A stretch of DNA of 64,000 bases from Amycolatopsis thailandensis (GCF_002234405.1 NZ_NMQT01000018.1:24753-88752); one strand, 5' to 3'; shown: positions 26,562 to 35,972, counted from the first letter of the stretch. Numbers and translations are program-made. The notes: a model not told the origin generated them from the letters alone.

Positions 26562-26598
26562 TTGCTGGATCGTTGAACGATCTGGCACTATCGGCGGG
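26562..26598 (+). promoter_or_regulatory. promoter with embedded operator for the hydantoinase-type operon
   Basis: TTGCTG (26562-26567), 18-bp spacer, CACTAT (26586-26591), and a GTG start at 26599 about where transcription should begin; no ribosome-binding site is seen, so the mRNA is probably leaderless. The spacer is almost entirely the 15-bp perfect palindrome GATCGTTGAACGATC (26568-26582), an ideal place for repression. The FCD-GntR encoded at the end of this operon is the likely ligand. Confidence 0.65.
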
Positions 26599-28230
26599 GT
26601 GCCTTCACCCACCGGAGCCCAGCATCTGGCCGACGCGCTGACCGCTCTGGGGACCGAAGTCGTCTTCGGTCTCCCCGGGGTGCACAACCTGCCGTTATGG
26701 GAGGCGCTGGCCGATACGGACATCCGGCTCGTCGGGGTGCGGCATGAACAGACCGCCGGGTACGCGGCCGACGGATACGCCCGCGCGACGGGCAAGCTCG
26801 GCGTCGCGCTGGTGACCACGGGACCCGGCGCGGCGAACACGCTCGCCGCCGCCGGCGAGGCGATGGCTTCGGCCGCGCCCGTCCTGATCATCGCGACCGA
26901 CATCCCGTCCACGCTGCGGCGGCCCGGCGTGGTCCGCGGAGTGCTGCACGAGACGTCGGACCAGCAGGCGATGTTCGCGCCGGTCACGAAGGCCGGGTTC
27001 ACCGTCCCGAGCGCAGACCAGGTCGCCGCCACCCTCCACCGCGCGGCCCGGCTCGCGCTCCAGCCGCAGAGCGGGCCGGTCTACCTCGGCATCCCCACCG
27101 ACTTCCTGTCGGAACGGACGCCGGCCCGCCGTCCGCCGAGGTCGCACGCCCGGCCGGCCGAGATCCCGGATCTCACCGAGGCCGAGGCGCTGCTCGCGGC
27201 CGCCGACAAGCCGCTGATCTGGGCGGGAGGCGGCGCGCTGCGCGCCGAGGCGGGCGAGGCGATCGGGAAGCTCGCCGAACGGCTGGCCGCTCCGGTGCTC
27301 ACCACGTTCGGCGCGCGCGGGCTCCTGTCGGTCGACCACCCCTGTCTCGCCCCGAACCCGGTGCACGCGCCCGAGGTCGGCGCGCTGTGGGACGAGGCCG
27401 ACGTCGTCCTCGCCATCGGCACCGACTTCGACGGGCTGATGACGCAGAACTGGCTGATGCCGCAGCCGAAGAAGCTCATCGCGATCAACGTCGACCCGGA
27501 CGACGCGGCCAAGAACTACCAGCCGGACATCACGCTGGTCGGGGACGCCCGCGTGCTCACCGAGGCGCTGAAAGTCGAGGAACGGTCCGGGATCGCGGCG
27601 CTCGTCGGCAGGCTCGCCAAGGTCTCCGCCCGGGTCCGGCAGCGGATCAAGGAAGAGGAGCCGCAAGCCGCGGACCTCTTGTCCACTTTGGACGAAGTGC
27701 TGCCGCCCGACGCCGTCGTGGTCGCGGACATGTGCGTGGCCGGGTACTGGATCGGCGGGTTCCACCGCGTCCGGGCCCCGCGCAAGCTCGCGTACCCGAT
27801 GGGCTGGGGCACGCTCGGCTACGGTTTCCCCGCCGCGCTCGGCGCGGGGGCCGCGGGCGGCGGCCGCGCGATCTGTGTCACCGGTGACGGTGGTTTCCTG
27901 TTCGGCTGCGGCGATCTCCACACGCTGGCGCAGGAACAGCTGCCGGTCACCACGATCGTCGTCGACGACGGCGGCTACGGGATGCTTCGCTACGACCAGG
28001 ATCGCGCGGGGCTGCCGCGCCGTGGCGTCGACTGGGACAGCCCCGATTTCGTCGGCCTCGCGAGGTCTTTCGGCGTGCACGCGGACCGGGTCTCCGGATT
28101 CGGACGCGCGTTCCGGCGGCTGCTCGGTGAGTTCGTCGAGTCCGACGAACCGAACGTGCTGGTCGTCCGCGCGAAGATGGCGCCGCCGCTCAACACCTCG
28201 CCGCGGTGGTATCGCAAGGGGTCTTCGTGA
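26599..28230 (+). CDS. thiamine-diphosphate enzyme, acetolactate synthase-like
   Basis: 543 residues with the three domains of the POX/AHAS family. The catalytic Glu50 is in GVRHEQTAGYAADGYAR. TTGPGAANTLAA and the PYR-type first domain precede a middle domain with LIWAGGGALRAEAGEA. The ThDP motif is VTGDGGFLFGCGDL...DDGGYG, with Asp replacing the usual Asn-Asn. It decarboxylates or cleaves a 2-oxo or 2-hydroxy acid. No small regulatory subunit follows, so it is catabolic rather than a branched-chain synthase. The GTG at 26599 suits the homologous N-terminus; the longer frame to 26551 runs through the operator. Confidence 0.88.
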   Translation: MPSPTGAQHLADALTALGTEVVFGLPGVHNLPLWEALADTDIRLVGVRHEQTAGYAADGYARATGKLGVALVTTGPGAANTLAAAGEAMASAAPVLIIATDIPSTLRRPGVVRGVLHETSDQQAMFAPVTKAGFTVPSADQVAATLHRAARLALQPQSGPVYLGIPTDFLSERTPARRPPRSHARPAEIPDLTEAEALLAAADKPLIWAGGGALRAEAGEAIGKLAERLAAPVLTTFGARGLLSVDHPCLAPNPVHAPEVGALWDEADVVLAIGTDFDGLMTQNWLMPQPKKLIAINVDPDDAAKNYQPDITLVGDARVLTEALKVEERSGIAALVGRLAKVSARVRQRIKEEEPQAADLLSTLDEVLPPDAVVVADMCVAGYWIGGFHRVRAPRKLAYPMGWGTLGYGFPAALGAGAAGGGRAICVTGDGGFLFGCGDLHTLAQEQLPVTTIVVDDGGYGMLRYDQDRAGLPRRGVDWDSPDFVGLARSFGVHADRVSGFGRAFRRLLGEFVESDEPNVLVVRAKMAPPLNTSPRWYRKGSS

Positions 28231-30287
28231 CCGGGCTCCGCGTCGGTGTGGACATCGGTGGCACGTTCACCGACCTCTGCGTCCTCGACGAGACCGGGGT
28301 CGTCGCCGTCGGCAAGGTGCTGACGACGCACGACGAACCCGCTCGCGCCGTCGAGGAAGGTCTCAAGAGGACACTCGCCGGTGCCGGGCTGGACGCGGGC
28401 GACGTCGAGCAGTTCGTGCACGGCACGACGCTGGTCACGAACGCGCTCATCGAACGTAAAGGGGCGCGCACGGCGCTGCTGGCGACCGCCGGTTTCCGTG
28501 ACGTCCTGGAGATGCGGCGCGAACATCGCTACGAACTGTACGACCTGCTCATCGAATTGCCGACGCCGCTGGTCCCGCGTCACCTGCGCTTCGACGTCCC
28601 CGAGCGGATCCTCGCCGACGGGACAGTCCACAAAGGACTGGACGAGGAGTACGTCGCGCGGCTCGGTCGCGAGCTCGACGCTCGCGGGATCGACGCCGTG
28701 GCGATCTGTTTCCTGCACGCCTTCACCAATCCCGCGCACGAACGGCGAGCCGCCGAGGTGCTCGCGGACGTCGCGCCGAGGCTGCGGGTCGCGCTGTCGA
28801 GCGAGGTCGTCCCCGAGATCCGCGAGTTCGAACGCACGTCCACCACGGTCGCCAACGTCTACGTCCAGGACCTCACCGAACGCTATCTGCGTGACCTGGA
28901 ACGGCGCCTGCACGAGGCCGGGGTGCGGCCGTCGCCGCACATCATGCTGTCCAACGGCGGCATCGCGACCGTCGACACGGCCGCGCGGTACCCGATCCGT
29001 ATCCTCGAATCCGGTCCGGCGGGCGGGGCGCTGGCCGCGTCCGCGATCGGGTCCGCGGCCGGGATCGAGGATCTGCTGGCCTTCGACATGGGCGGCACCA
29101 CGGCGAAACTGTGCATGATCTCCGGCGGCGCGCCACTGGTCACGCACGAGTTCGAAGTGGACCGGAAGTACCGGCTGCTGCCGGGATCCGGGCTGCCGGT
29201 CAAGGTCCCGGTCACCGACATGATCGAGATCGGCGTCGGCGGCGGCTCGATCGCCCGCATCGACGCGCTCGGCCTGCTCACCGTCGGCCCGGATTCGGCG
29301 GGGTCCGAGCCCGGCCCGGTCTGCTACGGGCGCGGCGGCACCGAGCCCACCGTGACCGACGCCGACCTCGTGCTCGGCTACCTGGATCCCGGGTATTTCC
29401 TCGGCGGCGGAATGACTTTGGACGCCGAGGGCGCGCGAGAGGCGATCCGCTCGAAGATCGCCGGACCGCTCGGCGTCAGCGTCGAAGAGGCCGCTTGGGG
29501 CATCCACACCAGCGTCAACGAGGACATGGCCAACGCCGCCCGCGTCCACGCCGTCGAGCGCGGCAAGGATCCGGCGAAGCTGCCGATGTTCACCTTCGGC
29601 GGCGCCGGACCGGTGCACGGGGTCGGCGTCGCGCGCGCACTCGGCGCACCCGAAGTGGTCGCCCCGCCGGCGGCCGGGGTGCTGAGCGCGGCGGGATTCC
29701 TCACCGCGCCGCTGGCCTTCGACTTCGTGCGCTCCGCTCGTTCGGCGGTTCTCGATCTCTCGTGGGAACAGGTCGACGCCTTGTTCGCCGAGATGGAGGC
29801 CGAAGGCAGGGAACTGCTGGAGAAGTCCGGTGTGGACGGTGCTCGGGTGACGCATCGCCGGATCGCCGAGATGAGGTACTCCGGACAGGGCTATGAGATC
29901 CGCGTGCCGGTCGAGCCGGGGAAGTGGCCGGAGTCGCTGGTCGACGCGTTCACCGCGACCTATCGGACGCTGTACCGGCGGATCGGGCCGGACGTCGGAG
30001 TCGAGGTGCTCAACTGGCGCGTCGTTTCCAGCGGTCCGGCACCCGAAGTCACATTGAAACTCGCGGGCGCCGAGGCGGAAGGCGACGCGCGCAAGGGAAC
30101 TCGTCCGGCGTACTTTCCCGCCGAGGGTGGCTTTGTCGACACGGCGGTGTTCGACCGGTACCGGCTCAAACCAGGCGATCGCGTCGAGGGACCGGCCATC
30201 GTGGAGGAGCGAGAGTCCACTGTGGTCGTTCCTCCGGATGCTCACTGCGTGGTCGGCGAAGACGCCAGTCTGGTGGTGACGGTGTGA
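28227..30287 (+). CDS. hydantoinase/oxoprolinase family protein, HyuA-like subunit
   Basis: 686 residues. The ATP-binding actin-like fold is visible as VGVDIGGTFTDLCVLDE at the start, FVHGTTLVTNALIERKGA, LESGPAGGALAA, LLAFDMGGTTAK and MFTFGGAGPVHGVGVA. HyuA-type subunits phosphorylate the amide oxygen of a lactam or hydantoin ring, or activate ketones in carboxylase relatives. It overlaps its neighbours on both sides by GTGA/GTGTGA and pairs with the HyuB-like subunit that follows. Which substrate is used cannot be told from the sequence. Confidence 0.92.
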   Translation: MTGLRVGVDIGGTFTDLCVLDETGVVAVGKVLTTHDEPARAVEEGLKRTLAGAGLDAGDVEQFVHGTTLVTNALIERKGARTALLATAGFRDVLEMRREHRYELYDLLIELPTPLVPRHLRFDVPERILADGTVHKGLDEEYVARLGRELDARGIDAVAICFLHAFTNPAHERRAAEVLADVAPRLRVALSSEVVPEIREFERTSTTVANVYVQDLTERYLRDLERRLHEAGVRPSPHIMLSNGGIATVDTAARYPIRILESGPAGGALAASAIGSAAGIEDLLAFDMGGTTAKLCMISGGAPLVTHEFEVDRKYRLLPGSGLPVKVPVTDMIEIGVGGGSIARIDALGLLTVGPDSAGSEPGPVCYGRGGTEPTVTDADLVLGYLDPGYFLGGGMTLDAEGAREAIRSKIAGPLGVSVEEAAWGIHTSVNEDMANAARVHAVERGKDPAKLPMFTFGGAGPVHGVGVARALGAPEVVAPPAAGVLSAAGFLTAPLAFDFVRSARSAVLDLSWEQVDALFAEMEAEGRELLEKSGVDGARVTHRRIAEMRYSGQGYEIRVPVEPGKWPESLVDAFTATYRTLYRRIGPDVGVEVLNWRVVSSGPAPEVTLKLAGAEAEGDARKGTRPAYFPAEGGFVDTAVFDRYRLKPGDRVEGPAIVEERESTVVVPPDAHCVVGEDASLVVTV

Positions 30288-31993
30288 GCGTGGACCCGAT
30301 CCTGGTGGGAGTGCTGGGAAACCGGCTGCACTCGATCCTGGCCGAACAGCAGAACGCCCTCGTCAACACGGCATTCTCGTCCGTAGTGCGGGAATCACTG
30401 GACCTCGCCTGCGCGGTGTTCGACTCGCGCGGCGAGATGATCGGCCAGTCCGTCGGCGGAACCCCCGGCCACATCAACGCGATGGCGACCGGGATGCGGC
30501 ACTTCGTCGCCGCGTACCCGCCGGAGACCCTGGAACCCGGCGACGTCCTGCTCACCAACGATCCTTGGCAGACGGCCGGGCAGATCAACGACATCACCGT
30601 CGCGACGCCGGTGTTCCTGCGGGGACGGCTGGTCGCGTGGTTCGCTTCCTGTTGCCACGCCCCGGACATCGGCGGACGGCTGGTCTCGGCCGAGGCCACC
30701 GAGGTGTTCGAAGAGGGCCTGCGCCTGCCGATCATGAAGTTCCTGCGCGCGGGCGAGGTCAACGCGGATCTCGAACTGCTGATCCGCGCGAACGTCCGCA
30801 CCCCGGAGGAGACCATCGGCGATCTGTACGCGCAGGTCACCGGGAACGAGGTCGGCGCCGCGAGTCTGGTGCGGCTGCTGGAGGAATTCGCTCTCGACAC
30901 CCTCGACGACGTCGCCGCGGAGATCATGAACCGGTCCGAGCGCGCGCTGCGGGACGCGCTGGCGAAACTACCGGACGGCACCTACACCAGCGAATTGGCG
31001 ACCGACGGGTTCGACGACGAGGAAGTCGTCCTCAAGGTCACCGTGACCATCGACGGCGACGAGATCCACCTCGACTTCGCCGGGTCTTCGCCGCAGAGCC
31101 GTCGTGGGATCAACGTCGTCCTGAACTACACCAGGGCGTATGCCTCGTTCGCGGTCAAGGCGGCCATTTCGCCGGAAGTGCCGCACAACGCGGGTTCGTT
31201 CCGGCCGGTGCACGTCACCGCGCCGGAGGGATCGGTGCTCAACTGCACGCCGCCCGCGCCGGTCGCGTCGCGGCATCTGATCGGGCACTTCCTGCCCTCG
31301 CTGCTGATCACCGCGCTGCGAGAAGCTTTGCCAGGCAACGCTTTGGCGCACAGCGCGGACGCGTTGTGGATGACGATCTGGCGCGGCACCGACGCCGAAG
31401 GCCGCGAGTTCATGCTCAACGTCTTCCAGACCGGCGGAATCGGCGCACGGTCCACAAAGGATGGTCTCAGCACCACCGGATTCCCGAGCGGGTTGCGGTC
31501 GACGCCGACGGAGGTCATCGAGACGATGGCCCCGCTGATCCAGGGCGAGCGAGTGCTGCGCTCGGACTCCGGTGGTGCCGGGAAGTGGCGTGGCGGCCTG
31601 GGCCAGTGCACCACGATGGCGGCGCGCGGCGAGATTTCCTGGAGTGTCAACGGGAACGTCGATCGCGTGCTTCGCCCTGCGTCCGGTGTGGACTCGGGGC
31701 ATGATGGAGCCGTCGGCCGTTTCGAGCTGACTCGTGGCCCGTTGCCATCGAAGAGCAGGGTGGACTTGAAGCCGTTCGACGTGGTGGACGTGTTCCTCCC
31801 GGGCGGCGGTGGTTACGGCGACCCGTTCGAGCGGGATCCGGAGGCCGTGCTCGCCGACGTCGTCGACAGGTACATCACGCCGAGAGCGGCGCGTGAACTT
31901 TACGGCGTCGAAGTCACCTACCACGGAGATCCCGAGGCGCTCGTGCGGCTTCCGGAGGACTACACGGCGGTTTCGCTGAGAGGGAGGAAATGA
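30284..31993 (+). CDS. hydantoinase B/oxoprolinase family protein, HyuB-like subunit
   Basis: 569 residues, the normal size of the B subunit: NALVNTAFSSVVRESLDLACAVFD, LLTNDPWQTAGQINDITV, a His-rich segment SCCHAPDIGG that probably binds metal, and the C-terminal PGGGGYGDPFERDP. It completes ring opening (or carboxylation) on the intermediate made by the A subunit. The GTG start lies inside the stop of the A gene, so expression is coupled, as expected for a 1:1 complex. Confidence 0.92.
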   Translation: MSVDPILVGVLGNRLHSILAEQQNALVNTAFSSVVRESLDLACAVFDSRGEMIGQSVGGTPGHINAMATGMRHFVAAYPPETLEPGDVLLTNDPWQTAGQINDITVATPVFLRGRLVAWFASCCHAPDIGGRLVSAEATEVFEEGLRLPIMKFLRAGEVNADLELLIRANVRTPEETIGDLYAQVTGNEVGAASLVRLLEEFALDTLDDVAAEIMNRSERALRDALAKLPDGTYTSELATDGFDDEEVVLKVTVTIDGDEIHLDFAGSSPQSRRGINVVLNYTRAYASFAVKAAISPEVPHNAGSFRPVHVTAPEGSVLNCTPPAPVASRHLIGHFLPSLLITALREALPGNALAHSADALWMTIWRGTDAEGREFMLNVFQTGGIGARSTKDGLSTTGFPSGLRSTPTEVIETMAPLIQGERVLRSDSGGAGKWRGGLGQCTTMAARGEISWSVNGNVDRVLRPASGVDSGHDGAVGRFELTRGPLPSKSRVDLKPFDVVDVFLPGGGGYGDPFERDPEAVLADVVDRYITPRAARELYGVEVTYHGDPEALVRLPEDYTAVSLRGRK

Positions 31994-32784
31994 GCATGGG
32001 CCGGCTGGCAGGCAAGGTCGCGGTGGTCTTCGGTGGGGCGAGGGGCATCGGGCTCGCCACCGTGAAGGAGTTCGTCGCCGAAGGCGCGACCGTGTTCTCC
32101 AGCGACATCCGCGAAACCGCCGAAACGGTCGAGGGCGCCGCGCACTCCCTTGTGGACGCCACCGACGAAGACCAGGTCGACGAGTTCGTGCGCGGAGTGC
32201 TCGCCGAAACCGGCGGCCGGATCGACGTGCTGTTCAACAACGTCGGCATCCACCTCGGGAAACCCCTGTCCGACACGACACTGGCGGAGTTCGACAACAT
32301 CTTCGCGCTGAACGTGCGGGCGGCCTTCCTCGGCACGCGCGCGGTGCTGCCGCACATGATCGCGAACAAGGCGGGCAGCATCATCACGACGTCGTCCAAC
32401 GGCGGGGTGATGGGCCGCCCCGCCGACCCGGTGTACAACGCGACCAAGCACGCGCTGGTCGGCCTGACGAAGTCGATCGCCGTCGCGCACGCGCACCAGG
32501 GGATCCGCGCGAACACGGTCAACCCGGGCGCCATCGACACCGACATGCTGCGCGGCACGCTCATGTCACCGGAGGATTTCGAAGCCAAGCAACACCAGTT
32601 GACCGCGAGCACGCCCGCCGGACGGGTCGGCGAGGCTTGGGAGGTCGCGAAGGCCGTCGTCTTCCTGGCCAGCGACGAATCGCGGTTCGTCAACGGCGTC
32701 GCGCTCCCGATCGACGGCGGCAAGGCGGCGGGCGCCATGCCCGGGAACCGGTACAGTCTCGACTTCGAACTCGGTGTCAGGTAA
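31990..32784 (+). CDS. short-chain dehydrogenase/reductase
   Basis: 264 residues of a classical SDR: GGARGIG near 15-21, NNVGIH, the Ser of TSSNGG and catalytic YNATK, followed by NPGAIDTDM. NAD(P)-dependent oxidation or reduction of an alcohol/ketone in the operon's pathway. The ATG overlaps the HyuB stop (ATGA). Confidence 0.92.
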   Translation: MSMGRLAGKVAVVFGGARGIGLATVKEFVAEGATVFSSDIRETAETVEGAAHSLVDATDEDQVDEFVRGVLAETGGRIDVLFNNVGIHLGKPLSDTTLAEFDNIFALNVRAAFLGTRAVLPHMIANKAGSIITTSSNGGVMGRPADPVYNATKHALVGLTKSIAVAHAHQGIRANTVNPGAIDTDMLRGTLMSPEDFEAKQHQLTASTPAGRVGEAWEVAKAVVFLASDESRFVNGVALPIDGGKAAGAMPGNRYSLDFELGVR

Positions 32785-32788
32785 CGCC

Positions 32789-33484
32789 ATGCCCACTCCT
32801 GCCGCCGAGGAGGCGCTGGCTCGCGACAGACCTTTGCTCGAACGGAGCGGGACCGCGGAACGGGTCGCGGAGATCCTGCGGCAGCGCATCACGGAAGGCG
32901 TCTTCCCGCCGGGGTCGAGGCTTTCCGAACCGTCGATCAGCGCCGCGCTGGGTGTTTCGCGCAACACGCTGCGCGAGTCCTTCCAACTGCTGGCGCACGA
33001 ACGGCTCGCGGTGCACGAGCTCAACCGCGGCGTGTTCGTGCGCGAGCTGACCGCGCAGGACATCTCGGATCTCTACGTGATGCGGCGGGTCACCGAATGC
33101 GGTGCGCTACGGCGCGCGGCCGAACTGTCCACTGTGGATCTTTCCGCCGTCGCGGCCGCGGTGCGGGAAGGCCGGGCGGCGGCCGACGAAGGCGACTGGC
33201 AGACCGTCGGGACCGCGAGTATCGCGTTCCACCAGGCTGTCGGCGATCTGGCGGGCAGCGAGCGGGTCAGCACGACGATGCGCCAGGTGCTGGCGGAGAC
33301 GCGGCTTTTCTTCGTGCTGGCGGAGAACACGCGTGCGTTCTTCGAACCGTTCCTGGCGCGGCACGAGCGGATCGTGCGGGACCTGGAGCGAGGACGGTTC
33401 GGGCCGGCGGAGACGGCGCTGGAGAAATACCTGCGGGATGCGGAGAAGCAGCTTCTGGCCGCTTACGAGCGGCGGGGTGCGTGA
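32789..33484 (+). CDS. GntR-family regulator, FCD subfamily
   Basis: 231 residues. The winged helix reads AEILRQRITEGVFPPGSRLSE and ALGVSRNTLRESFQLLAHE, then an FCD domain (VMRRVTECGALRRAAEL, AFHQAVGDLAGS, RHERIVRDLERG). The ATG at 32789 has AGGT six bases upstream; a GTG at 32774 overlapping the SDR gene is possible. It is the last gene of the hydantoinase operon and probably represses it at GATCGTTGAACGATC (26568), a site different from that of the first GntR regulon. Confidence 0.87.
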   Translation: MPTPAAEEALARDRPLLERSGTAERVAEILRQRITEGVFPPGSRLSEPSISAALGVSRNTLRESFQLLAHERLAVHELNRGVFVRELTAQDISDLYVMRRVTECGALRRAAELSTVDLSAVAAAVREGRAAADEGDWQTVGTASIAFHQAVGDLAGSERVSTTMRQVLAETRLFFVLAENTRAFFEPFLARHERIVRDLERGRFGPAETALEKYLRDAEKQLLAAYERRGA

Positions 33485-33519
33485 GGTGGTGCTGGGCCGC
33501 TTCCGGGCCGAAGACGTAA

Positions 33520-33708
33520 CTCACGTGCTTGGGCGCGGAACTTGCGTGCTTGGGCGCGGAACTCGCGTGCTTGAGTACGGAACTCGGGTGTGCGGTGTCT
33601 GATCACGTGAGATCCGGCTCTGGTCACGCGAGATCCGCGCCCAAGCACGCGAGATCCGGCTCTGATCACGTGAGTTCGCCGTCCGATCACGCGAGATCGC
33701 TCGTCCCG
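33520..33708. repeat. nine 21-bp units, tandem and inverted
   Basis: Nine consecutive 21-bp units. The first three read CTCACGTGCTTGGGCGCGG-like; unit 4 is a transition; the last five carry the reverse complement theme (CACGCGAGATCCG...). Arms such as 33562-33581 and 33634-33653 can pair, so a large cruciform is possible. Since 21 is a multiple of 3, all frames give spurious 7-residue peptide repeats; none has a credible start signal. Confidence 0.85.
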
Positions 33709-33738
33709 CCCGAGCCCGCCATTCCTCCCCGGGACGCC

Positions 33739-33785
33739 ATGAAAGGTCCTTTCCTTGCAAAATTTGCAAGGAAAGGACCTTTCAT
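33739..33785. terminator. 23-bp perfect palindromic hairpin
   Basis: Arms 33739-33761 and 33763-33785 are perfectly complementary around one base. Core words are AAAGGTCC and CCTTGCAAA. It lies 18 bp beyond the alpha-galactosidase stop and could end that transcript. Confidence 0.75.
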
Positions 33786-33802
33786 AGCGCGCGCGGAGGG
33801 GG

Positions 33803-35755
33803 TCAGCAGGTCAGGGAGGCACCGGCCCAGTCCGCGTGGTCGGAATCGACCCCGTCGCCGCCGTCCGTGACGACCAGGTCCAGCACCTGCACCCCGCTCA
33901 ACGGCGCGGAAAGCTGCTGGGCGGCCTGACCGCGCCTGAGCACACCGGTGTTCGCCAGCCGCTTGCCGTCGCCGAGGACCTCGAAGGCCACGCTGCCTCC
34001 GGCCTTCTCGTCGTCGACTCCGGCAGAAGACGCGAACGACGAGCATCCGCCGCCGAGGTAGATCCGGACCTTCGACGTCGCGTGGACGCCTAGCCCATCG
34101 TCGTAGGTCACCCCGCCGATGCTCATCCGGCGGCCGTCACCGGCGTCCGATTCACCGTTGCTGGTCCCGCGCTCCACCGGCCCGTAGCCGTTTTCCGCGA
34201 TCATGAACGCCGCCTTCGACAGCGCGCTCGTCCCGGCTGCCGGGGCTTTCACCAGGGGAGCGCTTCCGCTCGCGGTCAACGTCCGCGTGCCCGAGGACGT
34301 CCGGTAGTCGATCCGCCCGGAGACGTCGACGCGGTCACCGGAGGGGGACGACGGGCGCACGGTCCAGCTCTGTTCCCACGACTTCCCCGGCGCGACGGCG
34401 GGGACCCGCACCTCTGTCCGGCCGTCCGGCTTCCAGCCCGCCCCGACGGTCAGCTTCACCGTGCCCGAACGCACCGGAGTACGGCCGTCGTTGAACACCT
34501 TGAGCGTCGTGGTGAACGGCTTGTCGATCGCGACGTATCCGGGTGACTGCAAGGAAAGCGTCGTATGCGGAGCGACGTCCGGCCGGTTCGACGGCCAGAC
34601 GCGGAACGTCGCCGATCCGTGGCCCGGCAATCCGGCCCGCAGCGTTCCGGCGGACTCGGTCTCGCCGCCGGTCCACAGATCCCGGACCCGGTAGCCGGAG
34701 GCGGCCGGGGCACCGATCTCCCCGGCGGTGGTGGACACGGTCGCCGGGGCACCGCCGCGGTTGAACAGCACGACGACCTTCGACCCGTCGGACATCGGCT
34801 TGGCCCAGACCTCGGTGTCACCGTCGTCGCGGACCTTGTGGCCCTGCTTGCCGCCCCAATCCTGGTTGACCGCGAGAAGATCCTTGTTCAGCAGGATCTT
34901 CTTGGTCGCTTCGGACATCGAGCGCAGGTCGTTGCCCGCCAGCAGCGGGGCGTTGAGCAGTGACCAGAGCGCGAAGTGGGAGCGGTATTCCGTGTCGGTC
35001 ATGCCGCTGTTGCCGACTTCGAGCATGTCCGGATCGTTCCAGCCGCCCGGTCCGGAGTAGGCCTCCAGGCCGACCTGCTGGTCGATGATGTCCGTCATGC
35101 TCTTCCAGGTGTCGCTGATGTCGCCGGTGGTGCGCCACAGCTGCGCCCCGGCGTTCTTGCCCCATTCCCAGGGCTTGTTCTGGCCCCATTCGCACAGGGC
35201 GTAGAGGATCGGGCGGCCCACTTTCTTCAGTGCCTCGCCCATTTTCGTGTAGCGCTCCAGCGCGGGGCGGCCCTGGTTGTTGCAGTTGTCGTATTTGAGG
35301 TAGTCGACGCCCCAATCCGCGAACGTTTGAGCATCGGCGTCTTCGTGGTCGAGCGAACCCGGCATGGTCCGCGCGCAGGTTTCCGTGCCGGCGCTGGTGT
35401 AGATCCCGAGCTTCAGGCCCTTGCCGTGGACGTAGTCGGCCAAGGCCTTGATACCGCTGGGGAATCGGGTCCGGTGTGGTTCGTACTTCCCGTCGGGTGT
35501 CCGGTTCTTTTCGGCCCAGCAGTCGTCGACGTTGACGTACTGGTAGCCCGCGGCCTTCATCCCGGACGACACCATGGCGTCGGCGGTTTCCCTGATCAGC
35601 TGTTCGTTGATGTCGCAGCCGAACTTGTTCCAGCTGTTCCAGCCCATCGGCGGGGTCGAGACCGGGGGCGGTTGGCTTTCGGTGGCCGCCGCCGGAACGG
35701 CGCAGAGGGCGGTGAGGGTGCAAGCAGCGACGAGCGCGCCAGCGAGACGACGCAT
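33803..35755 (-). CDS. secreted alpha-galactosidase, GH27 with NEW3 and NPCBM domains
   Basis: 650 residues. A signal peptide (about 1-25) is followed by the GH27 barrel: PPMGWNSWNKFGC, YVNVDDCW, LGIYTSAG, nucleophile Asp156 in DYLKYDNCNN and the acid/base motif WNDPDML near 239-245. A beta domain follows, then a NEW3-like module (about 410-500) and a C-terminal NPCBM sugar-binding module (GVTYDDGLGVHATSKVRIYLGGGC). It releases galactose from plant oligo- and polysaccharides outside the cell. The ATG at 35755 has GGAGGAA five bases upstream; the longer frame overlaps the divergent gene's promoter. Confidence 0.93.
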   Translation of the reverse strand: MRRLAGALVAACTLTALCAVPAAATESQPPPVSTPPMGWNSWNKFGCDINEQLIRETADAMVSSGMKAAGYQYVNVDDCWAEKNRTPDGKYEPHRTRFPSGIKALADYVHGKGLKLGIYTSAGTETCARTMPGSLDHEDADAQTFADWGVDYLKYDNCNNQGRPALERYTKMGEALKKVGRPILYALCEWGQNKPWEWGKNAGAQLWRTTGDISDTWKSMTDIIDQQVGLEAYSGPGGWNDPDMLEVGNSGMTDTEYRSHFALWSLLNAPLLAGNDLRSMSEATKKILLNKDLLAVNQDWGGKQGHKVRDDGDTEVWAKPMSDGSKVVVLFNRGGAPATVSTTAGEIGAPAASGYRVRDLWTGGETESAGTLRAGLPGHGSATFRVWPSNRPDVAPHTTLSLQSPGYVAIDKPFTTTLKVFNDGRTPVRSGTVKLTVGAGWKPDGRTEVRVPAVAPGKSWEQSWTVRPSSPSGDRVDVSGRIDYRTSSGTRTLTASGSAPLVKAPAAGTSALSKAAFMIAENGYGPVERGTSNGESDAGDGRRMSIGGVTYDDGLGVHATSKVRIYLGGGCSSFASSAGVDDEKAGGSVAFEVLGDGKRLANTGVLRRGQAAQQLSAPLSGVQVLDLVVTDGGDGVDSDHADWAGASLTC

Positions 35756-35972
35756 AGGTTCCTCCCAGAATGCCCAACTCTGAACAAACTTGCTCATAAA
35801 GCAACAGGACGGGCTGGTGCCGGTCAAGGGCCGTTGGGATGGTGTTGGAAAATCACCGGAAGGTTGCGCCACCAGACCGGCGAGGTTCACCGGGCGAACT
35901 GTGCACGATGGAGTGTTCGCGTCACGGCCGGATCCGGGTGAGGATGGGGGCACGAGCACGAGGAGGAAGATC

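Noticed and set aside
26599..28230. Branched-chain acetolactate synthase (IlvB)
   Set aside because: No IlvN or ilvC/leu genes nearby; the operon context is HyuAB-SDR-GntR, pointing to catabolism.
33520..33708. CRISPR-like array
   Set aside because: Units are contiguous 21-mers without unique spacers, and orientation flips in the middle; no cas gene is present.
33463..33769. Two - strand frames with 7-residue peptide repeats
   Set aside because: They are the 21-bp DNA repeat read in frame (21 = 7 codons); no ribosome-binding site, and all frames look alike.
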